The notes below the pieces were generated by a model. That model was not told where the DNA came from. It did not search any database and worked only from the letters and a program-made list of their open reading frames with translations. Shown here in pieces: positions 1-9,208 of a stretch of 64,000 nt of DNA; within the stretch, counting starts at the first letter, position 1; each line of letters begins with the position of its first letter. Source of the stretch: Arachidicoccus soli (GTDB lineage Bacteria; Bacteroidota; Bacteroidia; Chitinophagales; Chitinophagaceae); assembly GCF_003600625.1 (NCBI RefSeq), contig NZ_CP032489.1, positions 434,001 through 498,000 on the forward strand, read 5' to 3'. The translations under genes were made by a program, and so were the position numbers.

Positions 1-136
1 AAGTAACCGGAATAGTAAGTATCAAATGGAAAAAGCAATGCAACATATTCAAAATTGGATGGCATTAAAAGCTGAAAAATTGAGTGACTGGGAAATTCAA
101 ATTCTACAGCATATCTTTGACAATGCCGATATATAA
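1..136 (+). CDS. 3' end of an unidentified protein, partial
   Basis: An open frame runs from the left edge (codons in phase with base 2) to a TAA at 134-136 and gives about 44 C-terminal residues rich in charged and aromatic residues (ending FDNADI). No start is visible. It lies 50 bases upstream of tpiA on the same strand, so it may share its transcript. I do not recognise the family. Confidence 0.5.
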   Translation, partial: SNRNSKYQMEKAMQHIQNWMALKAEKLSDWEIQILQHIFDNADI

Positions 137-186
137 ACGAAAAAATATATTTGGTAAAAATCTAATCATTTAAAAAAGTAAACAAA

Positions 187-948
187 ATGCGTAAACAAAT
201 AGCGGCAGCTAATTGGAAGATGAATTTAACGCTTCAGCAAGGTGAAGAATTATTAAAAGGTATTTTAGCAAATGCAAAAACCTTAAATGAAAATCAACAA
301 GTGATATTTGCAGTACCATCGCCCTATTTACAGGCAGCTAATACCATCGTTGGTGAAACAAAAAATAATTTTGTAGCTGCTCAAAATATTTATAGTAAAA
401 AGTCTGGTGCATATACCGGGGAGGTTTCAGTGGAAATGTTGCAGTCTTTAAATATTCAATTTGCAGTAATTGGTCATTCTGAAAGAAGAGAATATTTTGG
501 CGAAAGCAATACTTTTTTAGCGGATAAAGTAAACATCGCCTTGGAAAATAATATTACACCTATTTTCTGTTGTGGTGAACCATTGGAAGTGCGTGAAGCT
601 GAAGGACAAAATGCTTTTGTTGCCAAACAGTTAGAGGAGTCTTTGTTTCATCTTTCGTCTGAAGAAATAAAAAAAGTAGTAATCGCTTATGAACCTATCT
701 GGGCAATTGGAACCGGTAAAACAGCTACAAGTGAGCAAGCGCAAGAGATCCATCAATATCTGCGCAGTGTAATTGCCAATAAATATGGTGCAACTACTGC
801 TGATGAGATTTCTATTTTGTACGGTGGAAGTGTGAAAGCTGCGAATGCAAAAGAGCTTTTTTCCCAGCCCGATATTGATGGCGGATTAGTAGGTGGCGCT
901 GCTTTGAAAGTAGATGAGTTTGTGTCTATTATAGATGCTTTGAATTAA
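187..948 (+). CDS. tpiA: triose-phosphate isomerase
   Basis: Interconverts dihydroxyacetone phosphate and glyceraldehyde 3-phosphate in cytosolic glycolysis and gluconeogenesis. The 253-residue length is normal for the family. The substrate lysine lies in NWKMN (Lys11), the catalytic histidine in GHSERR (His97), and the catalytic glutamate in YEPIWAIGTG near residue 168. The phosphate-binding GGSVK and GGLVGGAAL loops are near the C-terminus. The ATG fits the family N-terminus (RKQIAAANWKMN). It is followed by a strong hairpin terminator and then uvrC. Confidence 0.98.
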   Translation: MRKQIAAANWKMNLTLQQGEELLKGILANAKTLNENQQVIFAVPSPYLQAANTIVGETKNNFVAAQNIYSKKSGAYTGEVSVEMLQSLNIQFAVIGHSERREYFGESNTFLADKVNIALENNITPIFCCGEPLEVREAEGQNAFVAKQLEESLFHLSSEEIKKVVIAYEPIWAIGTGKTATSEQAQEIHQYLRSVIANKYGATTADEISILYGGSVKAANAKELFSQPDIDGGLVGGAALKVDEFVSIIDALN

Positions 949-981
949 TAAGTACAGAATACTCACAGAAAATAAATATGA

Positions 982-1018
982 AGCCGGAAAATGATTTTTT
1001 TCATTTGCCGGCTTTTTT
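982..1018 (+). terminator. intrinsic terminator after tpiA
   Basis: A 13-bp stem with one mismatch (AGCCGGAAAATGA / TCATTTGCCGGCT) is followed by a T run. It sits between tpiA and uvrC. Confidence 0.85.
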
Positions 1019-1085
1019 ATACGAAATTTTTTAAAATAATAGGCTCTGTCTCAAAGCTTCTTAATATAAATCAGCAGGCTTTTCG

Positions 1086-1093
1086 TAAATTTG
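1086..1093 (+). promoter_or_regulatory. -7 element of uvrC (leaderless type)
   Basis: TAAATTTG matches the Bacteroidota -7 consensus TAnnTTTG. It ends only 4 bases before the GTG start of uvrC, so transcription should begin at or next to the start codon. A -33 TTG is not clear. Confidence 0.6.
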
Positions 1094-1097
1094 TGCT

Positions 1098-2903
1098 GTG
1101 ACTTCAGAAGCATTTCAACAAATAGCTCATTCCATTCCCTCCAATCCCGGCATCTATAAATATTTTGATGTAGAGGGCATACTTATTTATGTAGGTAAGG
1201 CAAAGCATTTGCGTAAACGTGTAAGTTCCTATTTCAACAAAACGGTAAACAGTTTTAAAACTTACGAATTAGTACAACGTATCGAGCGTATTGAATTTAC
1301 CATTGTAGATACGGAGCAGGATGCATTTTTGTTGGAAAATTCTTTGATAAAACAGTTTCAGCCGAAATATAATATTATGCTGAAAGACGATAAAACTTAT
1401 CCGTATATCGTTATCAAAAAAGAACCTTTTTCGCGTGTGTTTTTAACAAGAAGAAAATTAAAAGATGGCTCGGAATATATTGGCCCTTTTACCAATGTTT
1501 GGCGCGTGCGAGAGATCTTGGATTTTATAAAAGAAACCATTCCATTGCGAACATGCAAATTGAATCTTACTAAAAATAATATTCAGCAAGGGAAATTTAA
1601 AGTATGTTTAGAGTATCATTTAGGAAATTGTAAAGGACCTTGCGAAGGTTTACAGAATGAAGAAGATTATGCAGCATCGATCCAGCAAATCAGACAAATT
1701 GTAAAGGGTAATCTTACGCCCTTACTGCAATCTTTAAAAGCCGAAATGCAAAACTTCGCTGCACTGATGGAGTTTGAAAAAGCTGAATTAATCAGGCAAA
1801 AAATTATTGGCTTAGAAGATTATCAATCAAAGTCGGTTATTGTAAGTACGCATTTAGGAAGTTTGGATGTGTTCTCTATTTTGAAAGAACACGAAACGGC
1901 TTATGTAAATTATTTGATGGTGGAGAACGGCACCATTATTCATACACACACTGTTGAGTTGCAAGCACAAATAGAAGAATCGGAGGAGGATGTATTGGTT
2001 TTTGCTATTGCGAATTTACGTGAAAAATTTCATAGTTTATCAAAAGAAATTATTGTAAGTTCGACAATCGAATTCCCTGATAACTCAGTAAACATCATTA
2101 TTCCAAAGGCGGGAGATAAAAAGAAATTATTGGACCTTTCTGAGAAAAATGTCAATTATTTCAAGGATGAATTACGTAAGAAAAAAATTTTACAATTAGA
2201 AGGTCATACAGATTTAGATCGGCAACATGTATTGTTTCAATTGCAAGAAGATTTGTTTTTGCCAGAATTGCCCTTGCATATCGAATGTTTTGATAACTCC
2301 AATTTCCAAGGCTCTTATCCGGTTTCGGCAGAAGTGTGTTTTAAAGATGGTGTACCCAGTAAAAAAGATTATCGGCATTTCAATGTAAAAACGGTAGAAG
2401 GCATCAATGATTTTGCTTCAATGAAAGAAGCTGTTTACAGACGTTACAGCCGTTTGCTAAAAGAAGAACAACCACTTCCCCAATTAGTTATTATTGATGG
2501 TGGTAAAGGTCAATTAAGTTCTGCTATGGAAGCGATTCAGGAGTTAAACCTGCAAGGGAAAATGGTTGTTGTTGGTTTAGCAAAGAATATCGAAGAAATA
2601 TTTTTTCCGGGAGACAGTGAATCCATCAAACTTTCATACGACAGTGAATCGCTAAAATTGGTTCGCCGTATTCGGGACGAAGTGCATCGTTTTGGGATTA
2701 CGTTTCACCGCAACAAACGCTCGAAAGGAACTTTTAAAAATGAGTTAGTAGAAATTCCAGGTATTGGTAAAACCACAGCAGAACAGCTTTTAAAGCGATT
2801 TCGCTCTGTTGCACAAATTAAACAACTTACTGAAAGAGAACTTACCGCTGAAATAGGCGGCTCACGTGCTGCAATGGTTTGGAAGTATTTTCATGAAAAT
2901 TAA
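1098..2903 (+). CDS. uvrC: excinuclease ABC subunit C
   Basis: Makes the dual incisions in nucleotide excision repair together with UvrA and UvrB. An N-terminal GIY-YIG nuclease domain (GIYKYFD, then YVGKAKHLRKR, about residues 18-45) is followed by a UVR segment (MEFEKAELIRQKI, about 225-240), an RNase H-like half (IECFDNSNFQGS, IDGGKGQL) and C-terminal helix-hairpin-helix motifs (IPGIGKTTAEQLLKRF). At 601 residues it is full length. The start is GTG, supported by family alignment and by the -7 element 4 bases upstream. Its last bases overlap the convergent downstream gene by 4 bp. A decayed copy of its 3' end lies near 4019-4156. Confidence 0.97.
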   Translation: MTSEAFQQIAHSIPSNPGIYKYFDVEGILIYVGKAKHLRKRVSSYFNKTVNSFKTYELVQRIERIEFTIVDTEQDAFLLENSLIKQFQPKYNIMLKDDKTYPYIVIKKEPFSRVFLTRRKLKDGSEYIGPFTNVWRVREILDFIKETIPLRTCKLNLTKNNIQQGKFKVCLEYHLGNCKGPCEGLQNEEDYAASIQQIRQIVKGNLTPLLQSLKAEMQNFAALMEFEKAELIRQKIIGLEDYQSKSVIVSTHLGSLDVFSILKEHETAYVNYLMVENGTIIHTHTVELQAQIEESEEDVLVFAIANLREKFHSLSKEIIVSSTIEFPDNSVNIIIPKAGDKKKLLDLSEKNVNYFKDELRKKKILQLEGHTDLDRQHVLFQLQEDLFLPELPLHIECFDNSNFQGSYPVSAEVCFKDGVPSKKDYRHFNVKTVEGINDFASMKEAVYRRYSRLLKEEQPLPQLVIIDGGKGQLSSAMEAIQELNLQGKMVVVGLAKNIEEIFFPGDSESIKLSYDSESLKLVRRIRDEVHRFGITFHRNKRSKGTFKNELVEIPGIGKTTAEQLLKRFRSVAQIKQLTERELTAEIGGSRAAMVWKYFHEN

Positions 2904-3775
2904 TCAAGATCAGAATGAGCTCGAATTGCTTGAAATATAATCTTTTGTGTTTGTCTATAAGTTACTGCATGCCCATGCTGTTGCGCCGGAATCCAGAAGC
3001 CAGAGTTTTTTATAACACGCATTGCTTCATTATCAAAAGGATAGCCAGCAGAATGATAAATAAACACGTCATCTATCGAACCATCTTTTCCAACAATAAA
3101 GGATGTGGTAACGGGCGCACGATCATCTCTAAGGTTTTTGTAATTGGGAACCAATATGCTTAATTGTCCATTTAAGTTATTTGTTAAATAACTTTGCCAA
3201 CCTCTTGGGCCCTTTGGATATGCAGCTTTTCTTCTACCTGTTGTATCTTTATTAAATTCTTCTTCAGTTATTGGATCTCCTGTTTTAAAAAATTTTCTTT
3301 TGATAGCGCTATTCTCACTGGTATCTCCATAATATTCCTCCTTACTAATCCTCTTCCCAAGATTATAAAATATAGTTTTAACCACACTATCTTTAGTCAA
3401 TATTTCGCCACGACTCTTATAAGAAATTGGCGTGTAATATTCCCACGCACCATCTTTCTTTCCATTCAATGCAATACCGCTGCTGTCTATATCGCCATTA
3501 TTGTTGTATCAGGTAAATCTCGCATTGGGAATGCTAAGCGTAGAATCTTTGAACGACTGCTGCAAAATCGATGGACCATAGTTTTTATTGGTTCTTACCA
3601 AATAAGTGGTATCATTCTCTTTAATTACCAGTTGATAGGTTGCTGCGTTATCAATATTGGAAATATTATTTGCTTTGGCGTCAAATAAAAATATTTGCTC
3701 CTCTTCTTTTTTATGTTTTTGTGCAAGCAAACAAGTAAAAAGCGAGAGAAGTAGAAATAAATATAAAAATCTCAC
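2900..3775 (-). pseudogene. TonB C-terminal-domain protein interrupted by an in-frame TGA
   Basis: Two collinear open segments in the same frame (3509-3775 and 2900-3508) are separated only by a TGA at 3509-3511. Together they encode about 291 residues. An N-terminal signal peptide (MRFLYLFLLLSLFTCLLAQ) is followed by a repeat region resembling MORN/YwqK-type proteins (YNNNGDIDSSG, KKDGAWEYY) and a C-terminal TonB-like domain (GKDGSIDDVFIYHSAGYP). Such proteins are probably periplasmic. The stop lies about residue 89, between the signal peptide and the domains. It could be a recent nonsense mutation or a read-through site. The downstream part could restart at an internal ATG at 3469 but would lack a signal peptide. 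A remnant of a second copy lies at 5345-5452. Confidence 0.75.
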
Positions 3776-3805
3776 CGTTAAATTTTATCTCCAAATATAG
3801 AAAAT

Positions 3806-3986
3806 TTATTTATTTAATAGCATCAATATTTCTTCTACCGATTCTACTGGTTGTTGGCAAGCATAATCTTTAGACAGATAAATAAATGTTTTTCCTTCGG
3901 GAGTATTTTTACCGCTTAGAAGCGGAAAAGCCGCATTCTCTTTTTCGGAAGATTGTAAAATTTTATTTGGAATAATTTCGCTCAAA
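3806..3986 (-). pseudogene. duplicated C-terminal fragment of the DUF255 gene
   Basis: About 60 codons read without interruption and end in TAA. They align with the last 60 codons of the DUF255 gene at 5479-7515, sharing [28 protein letters not shown] and KDYACQ-PVE. There is no start, and homology stops abruptly at about 3986. The A/T-rich spacer on its left also resembles the spacer next to the intact gene. It is one of two decayed remnants of an old tandem duplication. Confidence 0.8.
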
Positions 3987-4018
3987 TATCCCTATTTAAA
4001 CTAAATTAGAAAATATTT

Positions 4019-4156
4019 CCAGCATCGCCAATGCCACGACAGATAAGCCTTTAAAGCGTTTCCGTTCTGTAACACAAATCAAACAATTAATCGAAAGAGA
4101 ACTCACTGCAGAAATTGGCGGCTCGCGTGCGGAAATGGTTTGAAAGTATTTTCATG
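4019..4156 (+). pseudogene. duplicated 3' fragment of uvrC
   Basis: Translating from about 4048 gives LKRFRSV-QIKQL-ERELT and then AEIGGSRA-MV, followed by a TGA at 4141-4143 where intact uvrC has TGG, then KYFH. This is clearly a copy of uvrC bases 2770-2895. Homology fades upstream of about 4019. It faces the DUF255 fragment at 3806-3986, mirroring the arrangement of the intact genes. Confidence 0.8.
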
Positions 4157-4193
4157 GATAAATACTTGGAGTTTTTCTATGCCCTCTTCATTT

Positions 4194-5315
4194 CTATTGC
4201 GGTATTGGCACTTCAGTAAAAATGCTGCGATTTACTTCATCGCCCAATCCCAACTGACCATAGAGGTTATATCCTGCTGCATAAAGCTTACCGTCTTTTT
4301 TCAGTATAAGCGAGTGATTATTCCCTGTTGCTATCATTTCTACATTATCTACAGCCAAAGTAGGAATATTTCGGCTCGTATTATCACCCAACCCCAGCTC
4401 TCCGAATTTGTTATCCCCAGTTGCATAGAGTTTATCATTATTCTTTAAAATAAGTGAAAATGCATCTCCTGCTGCTATCATTTTTATGCTATCCATCACC
4501 AAGGCAAAGCTACCACGGTTTGTATTATCGCCTAACCCCAGCTGACCATAGGTATTACCTCCTGCTCCATAGAGTTCTTCGTCACTTTTCAAAATAAGTG
4601 AATGAACACCGCCTGCTTCCAACGTATCTATATTTTCGAATCCAGGTATAAGTGTGAAAGAATAGAGGTTGTCATTGCCATATTGAGAAGCCAACCCCAA
4701 CTGACCAGACATGTTAAATCCTGCCCCATATAATTTCCCATCATTCTTTAATACAAGCGAATGAAGCCCTCCAGCGACTACCATTTTCACATTTTCTGTT
4801 ACTAAGGCAAAGGTGTCACGGCTCAGATTATCTCCTAAACCTAACTGGCCATCAGTATTATATCCTGCCCCATAAAGCTTTCCATCATTCTTTAATATAA
4901 GCGAGTGATAAGTACCAGCAGCTATCATTTTTACATTGTCTGTTACTAAGGTAAGAGTGTTACGACTCAAATTATCTCCCAAACCTAACTGTCCATTGTC
5001 ATTATTTCCTGCAACATAGCATTTTCCATCGTTTTTTAATATAATTGAATGGGAAGCTCCTGTTGTAACCATCCTTACATTATTTGTAACCAAAGTAAAT
5101 CTGTCACGACTTGCATTATCACCCAAACCCAACTGTCCAAAATAATTATATCCCACTGAATAAAGCTTTCCATCAGAGCTTAATAGGAAACTTTGACTCC
5201 CTCCGGCGACAACCTTCCACGTTATTGGTTGCTGTTGTGGTGTATTAGTTTCTTTTGAACTGCAAGCGCTCAATACTGCTAAAAGGGAAAAAATGAAAAT
5301 GTGTTTTAATTTCAT
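4194..5315 (-). CDS. RCC1-repeat lipoprotein
   Basis: The protein begins MKLKHIFIFSLLAVLSACSS, a lipoprotein signal with lipobox LSAC, so it is probably anchored in an envelope membrane. The rest is about seven tandem repeats of roughly 50 residues with the RCC1/BNR core LYGAGYNTDGQLGLGDN and SLILKNDGK, predicted to close into one beta-propeller. The open frame extends 5 codons upstream to 5330, but the ATG at 5315 fits the signal peptide. Function is unknown; RCC1 propellers usually mediate protein contacts. It sits between duplicated uvrC and DUF255 remnants, where the second copy of the TonB-domain gene would be expected, so it may have replaced that gene. Confidence 0.85.
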   Translation of the reverse strand: MKLKHIFIFSLLAVLSACSSKETNTPQQQPITWKVVAGGSQSFLLSSDGKLYSVGYNYFGQLGLGDNASRDRFTLVTNNVRMVTTGASHSIILKNDGKCYVAGNNDNGQLGLGDNLSRNTLTLVTDNVKMIAAGTYHSLILKNDGKLYGAGYNTDGQLGLGDNLSRDTFALVTENVKMVVAGGLHSLVLKNDGKLYGAGFNMSGQLGLASQYGNDNLYSFTLIPGFENIDTLEAGGVHSLILKSDEELYGAGGNTYGQLGLGDNTNRGSFALVMDSIKMIAAGDAFSLILKNNDKLYATGDNKFGELGLGDNTSRNIPTLAVDNVEMIATGNNHSLILKKDGKLYAAGYNLYGQLGLGDEVNRSIFTEVPIPQ

Positions 5316-5344
5316 TTGTGCTTGTTTCATTTGTTCTTACAAGA

Positions 5345-5452
5345 TTACCGTTTCGTCAAAAAGATAAAAGTTTCTTTTGACTTTGCATTTTGTTGTGCAA
5401 ATATTCCCGTTGAAAAGTAAGAAAGCAAAATCAAAAATAGAAGTTTACCCAT
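5345..5452 (-). pseudogene. orphan signal-peptide fragment, remnant of a duplicated gene
   Basis: A 35-codon frame reads MGKLLFLILLSYFSTGIFAQ and then a short polar tail to TAA. It resembles the start of the TonB-domain gene at 3775 (both have a hydrophobic core, A-Q cleavage region, K-rich stretch and IFLF/FIFL) and lies at the same distance from the DUF255 stop codon. I read it as what is left of the second copy of that gene. Confidence 0.55.
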
Positions 5453-5478
5453 TCGTTCCTTTTTCAAATATAAAAAAA

Positions 5479-7515
5479 TTATTTATTCAATAACTTCAAA
5501 AATTCTTCCACAGTTTCTACAGGTTTTTGGCATGCATAATCTTTACATAGATAAATAAATGTTTTCCCTTCGGGAATATTTTTATCGCTTAAAAGCGGAA
5601 AAACTGCATTTTCTTTTTCGGAAAACTGTAAAATTTTATTCGGAATAAATTCGCTCAAAAGCCTATCTGCATAAACTTTCGCCTGATTACCGATAATTGA
5701 AATTTCATGGATGCCGTAAACATATTTTTGTAATAACCCGCACCACATACCAAAAGAAGATGGATAGCGTGTAACAGTATTCCCTAAAGACTGCAACATT
5801 GCCAATGCACGCTCGCGCCATTCTGGTTTGTCTAAGGCGATGGAAAGATGATGTAAGTTTTGCGCCATCACTGCATTGCCGGAGGGCGTGGCACCATCAT
5901 ATATTTCTTTCTTGCGAACAATAATGTCTGCTTGATTTTTTTCAGTAAAATAAAATAGCGTTTCATGCTCATCGCTAAAGTTTTCTAATACATATTCTGT
6001 ATTGATTGCGGCTTTTTCTAGGTAACTTAAATTGCCAGTTGCTTCCTGCAAATGGAGACAACTTTGGATAAGTGTTGCATAATCATCAATAAAAGCGGCA
6101 TGTTTGGCTTGATTATGCTTCCAAGTATGTAACCATTTTTTATTTGCGGGATCAAACATATTTTTCTCTAGAAAAGAAAAGCAATCTTCTGCCAATTGCA
6201 AATAGTGTGCACTACCTAATGCTCCGGAAGCCTTGCATAGAGCAGATATCAACATTGCATTCCACCCTAGAATTATTTTATCATCCAATCCCGGACGAAT
6301 CCTTTTGTTTCTTTCTTTTAATAATTTTTCTCTACAATCTTTTAAAATATTTTCTAATTGTTGTGGATTTATTTTTAAAGGTGCAGCGATTTCTTCTACC
6401 GTTTGCGGAAGCCACAAAATATTTACATCCTCCCAATTGCCTTTGGTTTCTACGTCATAGACCAAGCAAAATATTTCGGCTTTATCGCCTAAAATGCTCT
6501 CAATTTCTTCTTTTTGCCAAGTGTAAAATTTCCCTTCAACGCCTTCGCTGTCGGCATCCAAAGCTGCATAAAAGCCTCCGGATTTGTGCAGCAATTCTCT
6601 TTCTAAGAAAGCAACGCTTTGTTCAATCGTATTTTTATAAGTCTCATTTTTAGTGAGTTGAAAAGCTTCTGATAAAACGGTAATTAGCAAAGCATTGTCA
6701 TACAGCATTTTTTCAAAATGTGGTGCGAGCCATTTATCATCTGTGCTGTAACGCGCAAAGCCTCCGCCTATTTGGTCGTAAATACCGCCTTGTGTCATTT
6801 TGTCTATGCTCAATAAAGCTTGTTGTTTGGCTTGTTCATTCTTGGTAAAATAATATTCCTTCAGTAGAAATTGTATAGAAAATGTTTGTGGGAATTTGGG
6901 CGCTTTACCAAATCCACCCCAAATTCCGTCGGCTTGTTGCAGAAGGTTTGTGGTAGTTAATTCTAAATTTTCTTTTGTTAAAAAATTATTTGTCTGCTTA
7001 CTAATGCCAATATTATTGGCATTTTGTAAATGTGCAATTAGGTTATCTGCTTGCGCAATTACATCTTCTTTCTTTTGGCTGAAAGATTGATGAATACTAC
7101 TTAGAACATCTGTCCAACTTGGACGATTCGCATAAGGTTTCGGGGGATAATATGTGCCACCGTAAAATGGTTTTGCATCGGAAGTTAAAAATACATTCAG
7201 AGGCCAACCGCCTTGCCCACTCATGGCTTGTACTGCATCCATATACAGATGGTCAATATCTGGGCGCTCTTCTCTATCTACTTTTATATTGATAAAATAT
7301 TTATTCATTAGAGCAGCTGTTGCTTCGTTTTCAAAACTTTCTTTTTCCATCACATGACACCAATGGCAAGCCGAATAACCAATGCTGACCAATATAGGTT
7401 TGTTTTCTTCTTGTGCTTTTTGGAGTGCTTCATTTCCCCAAGGATACCACTCTACAGGGTTGTGCGCGTGTTGCAATAAATAAGGGCTGGTTTCGTTTAT
7501 TAAATGATTGGGCAT
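5479..7515 (-). CDS. DUF255 thioredoxin-domain protein (YyaL/SPATA20 family)
   Basis: This 678-residue cytosolic protein has an N-terminal thioredoxin-like domain with the motif CHWC (Cys50, Cys53) and the family signature [10 protein letters not shown] long (alpha/alpha)6 barrel follows, similar to N-acylglucosamine epimerases ([31 protein letters not shown]). Length and architecture are typical of the family, whose biochemical role is not settled. The ATG is followed by the conserved start [21 protein letters not shown] copy of its last 60 codons lies at 3806-3986. Confidence 0.92.
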   Translation of the reverse strand: MPNHLINETSPYLLQHAHNPVEWYPWGNEALQKAQEENKPILVSIGYSACHWCHVMEKESFENEATAALMNKYFINIKVDREERPDIDHLYMDAVQAMSGQGGWPLNVFLTSDAKPFYGGTYYPPKPYANRPSWTDVLSSIHQSFSQKKEDVIAQADNLIAHLQNANNIGISKQTNNFLTKENLELTTTNLLQQADGIWGGFGKAPKFPQTFSIQFLLKEYYFTKNEQAKQQALLSIDKMTQGGIYDQIGGGFARYSTDDKWLAPHFEKMLYDNALLITVLSEAFQLTKNETYKNTIEQSVAFLERELLHKSGGFYAALDADSEGVEGKFYTWQKEEIESILGDKAEIFCLVYDVETKGNWEDVNILWLPQTVEEIAAPLKINPQQLENILKDCREKLLKERNKRIRPGLDDKIILGWNAMLISALCKASGALGSAHYLQLAEDCFSFLEKNMFDPANKKWLHTWKHNQAKHAAFIDDYATLIQSCLHLQEATGNLSYLEKAAINTEYVLENFSDEHETLFYFTEKNQADIIVRKKEIYDGATPSGNAVMAQNLHHLSIALDKPEWRERALAMLQSLGNTVTRYPSSFGMWCGLLQKYVYGIHEISIIGNQAKVYADRLLSEFIPNKILQFSEKENAVFPLLSDKNIPEGKTFIYLCKDYACQKPVETVEEFLKLLNK

Positions 7516-7619
7516 ATTTATGTATTGTTTTTGGGGATTTTAGTTAATATTTTTTGACTTTGAATTCTCGCTTTTTTCAAGAACAAAGTTACTAATTAGA
7601 AAGTTGACCAATTAATTTT

Positions 7620-7627
7620 TACTTTTG
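7620..7627 (+). promoter_or_regulatory. -7 element of the kinase-RapZ gene (leaderless type)
   Basis: TACTTTTG fits TAnnTTTG and ends 4 bases before the ATG at 7632. Confidence 0.55.
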
Positions 7628-7631
7628 ACCC

Positions 7632-9065
7632 ATGATAACCGAACAAATAGAAAAACTTTTTGCTAACTATTCTTCTGAGAAAATCGACAGGATTGAAAAA
7701 TTGCCGCAAAGTGGTAGCAATCGGCAATATTTTCGCATTTTTTCTGGAAGTGAATCTTATATTGCGACTTATAACCTGAATGAAAAAGAGAATAACGCAT
7801 TTGTAGCATTTTCTCTACATTTTAAAAAATTAAACCTCCCAGTTCCTACCATTTATGCAGTTTCAGACGATTCTCTTTTATATCTTCAAGAAGATTTGGG
7901 TACCTGTTCTTTATTAGACGTGTTGGAAGAAAAGGGGCCATGCGATGAAGTCTTTGTTTTGTTTAAAAAAGCATTAAAGCAATTGGCAAAACTGCAAATA
8001 GCGGGACACAAAAATTTCGATTATGATCTTTGTCTTACAGCTAGAGAATTTGGTAAACAAGCCATTCAAAGTGATTTATTGTATTTTAAATATTATTTTT
8101 TAGATACACTTGGCTTTCCTTATGACAAACAAGCATTGCTCAACGAATTTGAAGCGCTTAGTATTTTTCTTACGCAAACGAAGTATAAATATTTTATGTT
8201 CCGCGATTTCCAAAGCCGGAATATTATGGTTAAAAATGAAGAAGTATTTTTTATTGATTACCAAGGAGGAATGAATGGTGCCCTGCAATATGATGTGGCT
8301 TCTTTATTATGGCAAGCTAAAGCGGGACTCACTGATGAATGGAAAAGTACGCTGCTTGATTTTTATATAGGAGAAGTGAATGCATTGCTTAAAATACCTG
8401 TTGATAAAGAAAGCTTCAATAGCCAATATAAAGGATATGTATTGATACGTTTGCTTCAAGTTTTGGGCGCGTATGGTTTCCGTGGTTTATTTGAGCGAAA
8501 AGCACATTTTCTTACAAGTATTCCTTTTGCTTTAAATAATCTTAAATGGTTTGTAGAAAATAGAAGTATTGGAATTGATTTGCCAGAATTTGAAAAAATA
8601 TTACATTATTTGGTAAATGAGAAGACCGTTCAGCGTTTTACTCCGGTTAAGGCCAAGGATAACACCCCATTAATTGTCGAAGTAAATAGTTTCTCTTATC
8701 GTAGGAATATTCCTAAAGATGAAACGGCAAATGGTGGTGGTTTTGTTTTTGATTGCCGAGGTATATTAAACCCGGGTAGGATAGATGATTATAAGAAACT
8801 TTCAGGACTTGATAAACCGGTACAGGATTTTTTAGAGCAGCATACGGACATGAACAGATATTTAAATAGCGTTTTCGATTTGATAGATATTTCAGTTGAG
8901 AACTATATTGGGCGTGGATTTGAAAATTTACAAATAAATTTTGGGTGTACAGGCGGGCAACATAGAAGTGTGTACGCTGCTACGCAAACAGCTAGACATT
9001 TAAGAAATAAATATAATGTAAATGTAATGTTGAATCATACAAACAAAGAAAATTGGGTTAAATAA
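7632..9065 (+). CDS. phosphotransferase fused to a RapZ C-terminal domain
   Basis: Residues 1 to about 330 are an aminoglycoside/choline-kinase-like domain: GSNRQYFRI, QEDLG, and the catalytic loop FMFRDFQSRNIM followed by the metal-binding FIDYQGG. This is the AmgK type, which phosphorylates sugars such as MurNAc. Residues about 348-477 form the ligand-binding domain of RapZ (FVFDCRGILNPGR, INFGCTGGQHRSVY), which in Enterobacteria binds GlcN6P or small RNA. The fusion suggests a sugar kinase sensing or acting in amino-sugar or cell-wall recycling. In AmgK pathways the partner is the nucleotidyltransferase MurU, but here the next gene is efp, so a partner is not adjacent. The specific substrate is an inference. 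Confidence 0.85.
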   Translation: MITEQIEKLFANYSSEKIDRIEKLPQSGSNRQYFRIFSGSESYIATYNLNEKENNAFVAFSLHFKKLNLPVPTIYAVSDDSLLYLQEDLGTCSLLDVLEEKGPCDEVFVLFKKALKQLAKLQIAGHKNFDYDLCLTAREFGKQAIQSDLLYFKYYFLDTLGFPYDKQALLNEFEALSIFLTQTKYKYFMFRDFQSRNIMVKNEEVFFIDYQGGMNGALQYDVASLLWQAKAGLTDEWKSTLLDFYIGEVNALLKIPVDKESFNSQYKGYVLIRLLQVLGAYGFRGLFERKAHFLTSIPFALNNLKWFVENRSIGIDLPEFEKILHYLVNEKTVQRFTPVKAKDNTPLIVEVNSFSYRRNIPKDETANGGGFVFDCRGILNPGRIDDYKKLSGLDKPVQDFLEQHTDMNRYLNSVFDLIDISVENYIGRGFENLQINFGCTGGQHRSVYAATQTARHLRNKYNVNVMLNHTNKENWVK

Positions 9066-9156
9066 AATGCTATTACGAGTAAAAATATAGATAAGCAAAA
9101 ATACATTCGACCAAATTATCTGATGAGAAAACTTAACAGATTTGCCGTCTAATCAT

Positions 9157-9164
9157 TACATTTG
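9157..9164 (+). promoter_or_regulatory. -7 element upstream of efp
   Basis: TACATTTG matches TAnnTTTG and lies 44 bases before the efp ATG, giving a leader of about 35-40 nt. Confidence 0.55.
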
Positions 9165-9208
9165 TCGCTCGAAAACTTAATAAATATAATTAGTAAGAAA
9201 AAAATTGT

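Noticed and set aside
2915-3163. Open frames on the plus strand opposite the TonB-domain gene (also 3194-3688)
   Set aside because: They are antisense shadows; the minus strand encodes a recognisable TonB-type domain and signal peptide.
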